Under the pieces are notes generated by a model, which saw only the letters and a program-made list of their open reading frames with translations, ran no database searches and had not been told where the DNA came from. 64,000 nt of DNA from positions 3,054,001-3,118,000 of the forward strand of contig NC_133526.1 in assembly GCF_048544455.1 (NCBI RefSeq), read 5' to 3'. The stretch is from Silene latifolia (lineage: Eukaryota; Streptophyta; Magnoliopsida; Caryophyllales; Caryophyllaceae). Shown here piece after piece: positions 58,316-64,000 of the stretch. The translations under genes were made by a program, and so were the position numbers. The stretch's first letter is position 1; each line of letters starts with the position of its first letter.

Positions 58316-59616
58316 ATTTCTTGATGGTCATGTCATCTATTGAATATGAACCAGAAATTATATATAGTGCATGTAAAATGAGGCTTTTTCTACACTCGGA
58401 ACTATTCTTTGGAAGTACAAATAAAGATTTTTGTACTTCCTTTTTACAATTTACAGGTATTGCAGTATCATATTGTTTATTGGGAGAAATTTTTGATGTA
58501 ATCATATTGTTTTCCATTTTAGTCTGTAAACAAAAGACACACATACTCTGTAAACATGCTGAAGTACTCGTATTATTCTTTTTTTTTTTTTGGTGTCAAT
58601 CGTTGGGGTTAATTCGAATTCAGCAATGCCAAAGAAGAAATGTAGTTTGGCACTCTTTATGTGAGCATTATTTTAATAGTTATACTTTTCTAAATCGTGT
58701 TTTGAGTACAGGGTATATTATTGTGTGACATTATCAACCAATATTTATAACTGATCATATTTGCCATGGATAAGCATTTTCATTCATGACCCTTAAAAGA
58801 TTGTCCGCCCTGTTTCGTCCCCCGAGAACTGAGAACATGATCCATTCTAGTATTTTCATCCTTAAAACTCTATCCATTGCATTTCTCAAGAAGTATTATA
58901 ATGTGCATTAATTCTGCTTCAATTTCAGGGCAGGTGTTAGTTCTTGCATATATCTGCAGTACTGTTCTTTTCAAGAGCTACTGTTATACTAAGTGAATGC
59001 TCATATATCACTTTGCTGTCTCAGGTTTCATTGACTTCTTGCAGATTATACGTGGGTTAAGAGGAGGTAGCATGACAGTCTACGCTTGATCTACTGATAT
59101 CGCTGCTAAATGAAGTGTATGAACTATTACTCCGTATAAAATATTAAATGTATTTTAGCGATATCACTAAAATAGCCATCGATTGAATGATTCCACAATA
59201 TGTATACATCGATTGATCTAGAGAAAATGAAATAGCCACGAGTTCCGCTTCATTGGAATCTCTAACGCTCACATAGGCCGAGAATTTAGTCCAATCAGTT
59301 GAATGAGTGTCTTTTTTTTTTTTTTTTTTTGGTGCACAGAAAGTCTGTTTTGTGTATATAATCTTATACCGTTAGTCTTTGTCTGAAAATTGAGCCCGTT
59401 ATACAAATACTAATGAACTTGGTCTAGTTTTGCATTAAAGTCTCAGGGAACACGGAAACCATTTTATAGAGTGGAGTACACAACACTTCCTATAACACAA
59501 AACTATAGAAGCATAAAGGTAAGGCAGATATCATATAGTTTTCCAAAACTCATCTTTGCCATTCTTTCAAATTTGATTTATTATACTTGAACAAGAAGCA
59601 AAGTTTGGGGGTATAC
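58316..59616. other. 3' region of the ARF-GAP gene and spacer
   Basis: Holds the ARF-GAP 3' UTR; no other gene recognised. A T-run occurs near 59310-59330. Confidence 0.4.
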
Positions 59617-59619
59617 TTA

Positions 59620-59916
59620 GGATGTGTTTGGATAGCAAAAGTGGAGGGAAAGGGAGGGGAGGGAGAAGGAGGGAAGAGAAAGGAAGGTAAGGGAAGGGGA
59701 TGGCAAATGGGGTGTGGGTGTTTGGATACAATTCTTTCCAAATCTTGCCTATTCTGGAGAGATTTTGATTTGCCTTAAAGGAGGGAAAATAGATCCCTCC
59801 AAATCTCTCCCCCTCCATTTCCCTCCACACTTATTTCCTATCCAAACAAGGGATTTAAAATCCCCTACTCTCCCTCACTTTCTTTTCCCTCCAAATCCCT
59901 CAATCCAAACACACCC
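59620..59916. mobile_element. Tourist-like MITE (PIF/Harbinger)
   Basis: Left end GGATGTGTTTGGATAGC mirrors right end CAATCCAAACACACCC; the inverted arms continue as GGAGGGAAAGGG / CTTTTCCCTCC. The 3-bp flanks TTA (59617-59619 and 59917-59919) are the usual PIF/Harbinger duplication. 297 bp and noncoding. It ends 11 bp before the minus-strand stop codon of the glycine-rich protein gene. Confidence 0.8.
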
Positions 59917-59927
59917 TTAAGGTACAT

Positions 59928-60848
59928 TCAAGGGGTGTATTCACCATGTGCACCGCCTTCGCCACCCCGTCTATCGTATCCACCTGCATGAGTACCATCA
60001 CCATGCGCACCATCGCCAGCTCTAACACCAGCATCGTTGGCATGTCTATCTTCGCCTGCACCCGCACCACCACCGTTACTCCCTCCGCTAATACCATATC
60101 CTCCTCTATTGTCTCCAACTCCACCACCTCCGTAACCACCACCGTCCACTCCTCTTGAGCTACCGTCACCACCACCATATGCACCAAAACCTGGAAACCC
60201 ATCAACTCCTCCATAACCTCCTCCTTCACCACCTCCGCCTCCATAACCACCAACACGCTTTCCCCTACCACCATATGCACCACCTCCACCACCACCACCA
60301 CCACCAGCATAAGCACCACCGCGATTTGAACCCACTACACTACCATATCCAGCTCCTTCACCACCACCACCCCCAGCTCCATAACCCCGACCATGAGCTC
60401 CCCCGCCACTATAAGCACCTCTACCACCGCCATCACCACCACCTCCTTCACCAGCATAAGCTCCAGCACCAGGACCGTCATACGCTACACCACCTCCTTC
60501 ACCACCACCACCTCCTCCTCCAGCTCCATAACCCCTACTACGATCTCCCCCACCATTATAAGCACCACCACCACCACCATCTCCACCTCCTCCACCAGCA
60601 TAAACACCACCACCAGCACTAGCATTAACACCACCATACGCAACACCGGCTCCTTCACCGCCACCTCCACCATATCCATACCCTTCTTCACCACCAAAAC
60701 CACGACCACCATCGCCTCCACCACCGTAACCTCCTAAAGGACCATTTCCTTCAACTCCATAACCTAGAAGGGCCCTAGTGGCAGAGCATGTACCTAAAAA
60801 ACTAAAAAACAAAAAGAAAACAACATAAAAAAATTTGTGGACCGCCAT
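59928..60848 (-). CDS. Secreted glycine-rich protein
   Basis: 306 aa from the Met at 60848. Residues 1-23 (MAVHKFFYVVFFLFFSFLGT, then CSA) form a clear signal peptide with a cleavage site after CSA. The mature protein is mostly Gly with Tyr and Ala: GGYGGGG, GRGYGAGGGGG and GGGAYAGGGGG repeats, and charged Asp/Glu/Arg residues spread among them. It ends GGAHGEYTP. Such class I-like glycine-rich proteins are deposited in plant cell walls; that role is inferred. The frame is open upstream to 61109, but the TATA box at 60919-60926 would lie inside that longer frame, and the signal peptide starts at the inner Met, so I take the inner start. The repeat array is made of degenerate direct repeats and may vary in length between individuals. 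Confidence 0.85.
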   Translation of the reverse strand: MAVHKFFYVVFFLFFSFLGTCSATRALLGYGVEGNGPLGGYGGGGDGGRGFGGEEGYGYGGGGGEGAGVAYGGVNASAGGGVYAGGGGGDGGGGGAYNGGGDRSRGYGAGGGGGGGEGGGVAYDGPGAGAYAGEGGGGDGGGRGAYSGGGAHGRGYGAGGGGGEGAGYGSVVGSNRGGAYAGGGGGGGGGAYGGRGKRVGGYGGGGGEGGGYGGVDGFPGFGAYGGGDGSSRGVDGGGYGGGGVGDNRGGYGISGGSNGGGAGAGEDRHANDAGVRAGDGAHGDGTHAGGYDRRGGEGGAHGEYTP

Positions 60849-60918
60849 ATAAAATGCTTTTTCCCTCTTTAACTTCACTACACTATGATTTCTACTGTCT
60901 AGTGACATGGAAGACGGG

Positions 60919-60926
60919 TATTTATA
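60919..60926 (-). promoter_or_regulatory. TATA box of the glycine-rich protein gene
   Basis: Minus-strand TATAAATA, about 71 bp upstream of the ATG at 60848. This decides the start codon against the longer open frame beginning at 61109. Confidence 0.65.
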
Positions 60927-62046
60927 AGAACTTAGGAGGCGGTCCACTACCGTGTTGCTGGTACTAGGAGTGGTTAAAGGATATGGCAAAGAGAAGATAG
61001 TAGTAGTTTTAGGACTGTTATCAGTGCAGTCTTCAATAAGGTTGAGCTCATTACTGCTCTCATCCTTTGGTAGTATCGCGAGCTCATATACCGTACTAGA
61101 GTTGTTCATGGACCGTCCAGTCCATTAAAATTGGTCTCTTAGTTCGTAAAAAAGAGGAAATCTAAGAAAATGAACTGATAAATAAATTATAATATCTGAT
61201 AAATACATTACACACAAACAAAGAAGCCGGATAAATGATCTTGATGATTTTAGTTCGCGTATTGAGTCCGACATTTGGCTCTTGGATAATGGATATAACT
61301 CGTAGTCTCGTAGATACTTTTTAAATCAAAAGTATGTGTTATATGTAAAATAGTCGAGTCTGACACTTGTACAACATCGTATAGTTTTCTGGATGGGTTT
61401 TGCACATCTAACCGCTAGTAAATATGAAAAATTTAATATTTCAGTTTTCTTGTTAAGGATCAAAGATCGATCCAACGGATCATTAATAAAGAAATGGGCG
61501 GCTTTCAATTATTTTGAGATTATGGCTCTGATGTTGTTGTTACTGTTGTTGGCATCTTTCAATCAATAATTTCATAGAACTTACTCGTACATTACAAATA
61601 TATAATTTGGTTACTGCGTAATAGATCCAATAATCGCGGTTTCTTAAGCTTTTATATCAAAGGCAAATTCGATTAAATAGAACTAATTGTACCAAATACC
61701 ATAAGAAATTCAAGCATAAAGAACACAATTTATTTTGCAACTATGCCATTATTTGAAATACATCATATTTACATACTTTTACATTCTTAGCATATGTACA
61801 ATAGAAGATCTATGCAAGATTGCAAGTAGCTACATGAGTACTCGCCCTACTGGAGTAGTCCCTCTTTTCAAGTCATTTTCATACGTCTGTTCAAAATATG
61901 AACAGAAATACAGAAATGACTTGAAAGGAAGGAGTATAATACATCCCGAGACAATCATAACCTCAAGTTATACATTCAATTACAAGGAAGGATGATTATA
62001 TTATAACTCCACACTACTAATCTTCATTTAAGGACCTTCACTTATT
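60927..62046. other. Upstream region of the glycine-rich gene, no other gene recognised
   Basis: AT-rich. An imperfect inverted pair around 61850-61935 (CTACTGGAGTAGTCCCTCTT; CTTGAAAGGAAGGAGTATAA) may be a small decayed MITE. Confidence 0.4.
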
Positions 62047-62319
62047 TTATGTAAGAGTCCAAGGACCTAAAAACATCATTACTCTAATAGGATCTTCATG
62101 AGGAGTGTTAATTTTTCGCCTTGTAGTCGTAGTAGATGAAGGAATAACGCGGTGTTTAATCTCGCGATTAGTATTATGATGATGATGATGATTATCTCTT
62201 ACCATGTTATTCATCCTATTGCTAGCGGCTTCGTGTGCTAACTTTAGTTCCTCTTCAATGACTCTCTTCCACTCCTGAGCTACTAAAGGAGCATCACAAG
62301 CGATCTTCACCGGTTTCAT
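62047..62319 (-). CDS. Small His-rich protein of unknown function
   Basis: 90 aa, intronless. It starts MKPVKIACDAPLVAQEWKRV followed by an amphipathic Glu/Lys/Ala-rich helix (about 17-36). A poly-His stretch (NHHHHHN, about 43-49) and a Thr/Arg-rich linker follow. The C-terminus is HEDPIRVMMFLGPWTLT, which looks like a short conserved tail motif. No signal peptide or membrane segment. A minus-strand TATA box (CTATAAATAG, 62447-62456) lies about 130 bp upstream, supporting a real gene. I do not recognise the family with confidence; small plant proteins ending in MFLGxW are what I would compare first. Confidence 0.6.
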   Translation of the reverse strand: MKPVKIACDAPLVAQEWKRVIEEELKLAHEAASNRMNNMVRDNHHHHHNTNREIKHRVIPSSTTTTRRKINTPHEDPIRVMMFLGPWTLT

Positions 62320-62446
62320 CTAATTGTATACTTACTATATTAGAAATGACTGAGACGGAGAGAGTATATTTAACTTAAAAATTAGATTGAAATGAACTAC
62401 TGAACAAAAGCTAATGTAAGATTAATGTAGTGAAGACTTGGTGCTT

Positions 62447-62456
62447 CTATTTATAG
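62447..62456 (-). promoter_or_regulatory. TATA box of the small His-rich gene
   Basis: Minus-strand CTATAAATAG, about 130 bp upstream of the ATG at 62319. Confidence 0.55.
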
Positions 62457-62459
62457 ACT

Positions 62460-64000
62460 AAGAAAAGTATAACATTTTTTAGAAAAAAAAAAAAATGGTA
62501 TGGAGGGCCCCATCATGTAGGGAAGCGAAGAGGAAACTCCTATCATGGTGGCTCAATGAGTTTAAGGATATTTAATCTATCTATCATTAAATGCGGGTTT
62601 GAACCGAATACAGGCTGAACCTTATGGCCCTTATACAAGAGAGGTAGATGGTAAAGGATGGACTAACACATTAGGGTACGTGTGTGAGGTGGAGCGAGGG
62701 GGGACTAGCAGGGCTGCTCACCCCTGCTGGCATTTGAAAATTTCAAAATTTGTAGTTACATTTTTCGAGTTTTTTCGAGGTCCCCTTACAATATTACCGT
62801 TTTGCCTCCGCTGACTTAAAATGTTGGCTCCGCCACTGTGTCAGGCACTCGACATTCAAATAAGGGTACGTATGACACTCAAAACACTTTATTTTAAGCC
62901 AAAATGCGGATTTTTCAACAAAATAGCTGAGTCTGACACCTACACGGCTACACATGCACCCGTGCTGAATACTTCTAAACAAGTCCGAGTGACAGAGTCG
63001 TCGGCCACAATCAAAGTATGATGAATTGATGATAAAGTAAAGTCACTAAGGTCCCAAAAATCTGATAGGGAATCATGGCATCAAGTAGTGGATGGACCTA
63101 CATATGTTGATATTAAAATTGGGATAGGATATGTAAATCGTTAGTTGTGGATAACACATCAGATTTTTTGATGTATACACAGTTTGCTGTATACCTAACA
63201 GTGATGTTTTTTGTGTTTTTTCCTTTGCATAATTGCATTATTACACCTATACATGTAATAAAATTAGGTCTTCCATAATTTAGCATATGCAATTTGTTTG
63301 TTTTCTCTATGTGCATAGAACCCAGCTTCGATTATTGTTTGTTTTTACTTTTTAGTAGATGTCGTAAAAAATCGTGTTTTAGAACAGTCTGACTGTTTTC
63401 TGAGATATCGAACATTGTTACTTCTAAACGGATATGAGTAAATCAGTAAAAGCAGTATATTATCAGTTCAGTTATCATGTAAGTTTTACAGAAGTTAATA
63501 ACCGGGTTTTTGAAAAGTCCGACTGTTTTCTGAGATATCAGTAAGTATAGCATATCGGGAATTCTGTAAATATTGGTAGAGCAGTATATTAACAGATCGG
63601 TTATCAAGAATTCAAGATATACCTTAAACAATTAAAAAGGTAATAAACAGAATGCTAGGTGCAAAAAAATGAAGATTTGGCATCTGATACGAGCGAAAGC
63701 AAATGGTTTATTTTCGGAATTTGATATGAACAGATGATCAGTGAATCGAGTTAGGAATATCACAAGATCAGTATAAGTCAGATTATGCATCAGATTCTGC
63801 AAGCTGTAACTCACTAACTCGCAACTGGTGGTCACATCACATCATATCGGAATAATATGATGTTAACTCATGTCTACAGCCTACAGGATCCGGTTTAATC
63901 CCGATTTGAGCCGTGTAAGACCATAATGACAGTGGAGATTCGTTTCTCCCGAGTTTTAACACTGTCGCACATTCCTGATGACTGAAATTCGAGACTTCTG
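62460..64000. other. Intergenic to the window end
   Basis: No gene recognised. 62835-62998 is the second copy of the repeat at 56630-56822. 63375-63545 contains two direct copies of a short block: AGTCYGACTGTTTTCTGAGATATC at about 63387 and 63519, followed each time by CAGTATATTA and YGGTTATCA-like words, so a local tandem duplication of about 130 bp. Confidence 0.4.

Noticed and set aside
59946-60737. Open frames rich in His or Thr on the plus strand
   Set aside because: They are antisense shadows of the glycine-rich repeat array (Gly codons read as Thr/His/Pro).
60849-61109. Longer start for the glycine-rich protein
   Set aside because: A TATA box falls inside the extension and the signal peptide begins at the inner Met.

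Overview
This is nuclear plant DNA, AT-rich and dense in transposons. I infer a core eudicot, possibly Caryophyllales; no single marker proves the order. It carries seven host genes that I can support: a PYR1/PYL1-type abscisic acid receptor (663-1343, +), a HAIKU1-type VQ protein (19055-19951, -), a small two-helix membrane protein (30623-30964, -), a MYC2/3/4-type jasmonate bHLH factor (49148-51100, -), a seven-exon ARF-GAP of the AGD8/AGD9 type (53876-58315, +), a secreted glycine-rich protein (59928-60848, -) and a small histidine-rich protein of unknown role (62047-62319, -).

The order receptor - VQ - MYC - ARF-GAP matches what I recall of two duplicated Arabidopsis blocks (At5g46790/46780/46760/46750 and At4g17870/17880/17890). 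The window therefore looks like one ancestral block in which a hormone receptor and a hormone-response factor have stayed neighbours, with the spaces between them filled by mobile DNA.

Layout: 1-2.4 kb, receptor and flank. 2.4-3.5 kb, a hAT element carrying a LINE-like insertion, then a Stowaway MITE. 4.2-11.2 kb, two abutting Helitrons, one with a helicase remnant. 12.0-13.75 kb, a LINE-like retroposon without recognisable reverse transcriptase. 14.7-16.6 kb, a Mutator-like element with a perfect 9-bp target duplication and a second hAT element. 17.75-18.19 kb, a third small Helitron. 19-20.5 kb, the VQ gene with a fourfold tandem repeat next to its start codon. 21.1-35.1 kb, two related Ty3/gypsy Tat-like LTR elements on the minus strand, the first inside an older DNA transposon; a small host gene lies between them. 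35-49 kb, mostly decayed repeats, MITEs, a short Ty1/copia-type LTR with primer site, an orphan RNase H domain and a SINE. 49-58.3 kb, the divergent MYC and ARF-GAP pair. 59.6-62.5 kb, a Tourist-like MITE beside the glycine-rich gene, then the small His-rich gene.

The most unusual system is the LTR family at 21.8-35.1 kb. Besides minus-strand gag and protease it carries a plus-strand (antisense) coding cassette with its own TATA box, an intron-like gap and a likely 3' end. The shorter copy keeps this cassette almost unchanged while lacking most of gag and protease. Differences between copies of this family fall mostly at CAG/CTG sites, which suggests sequencing error at methylated CHG cytosines, so apparent damage here should be read with caution.
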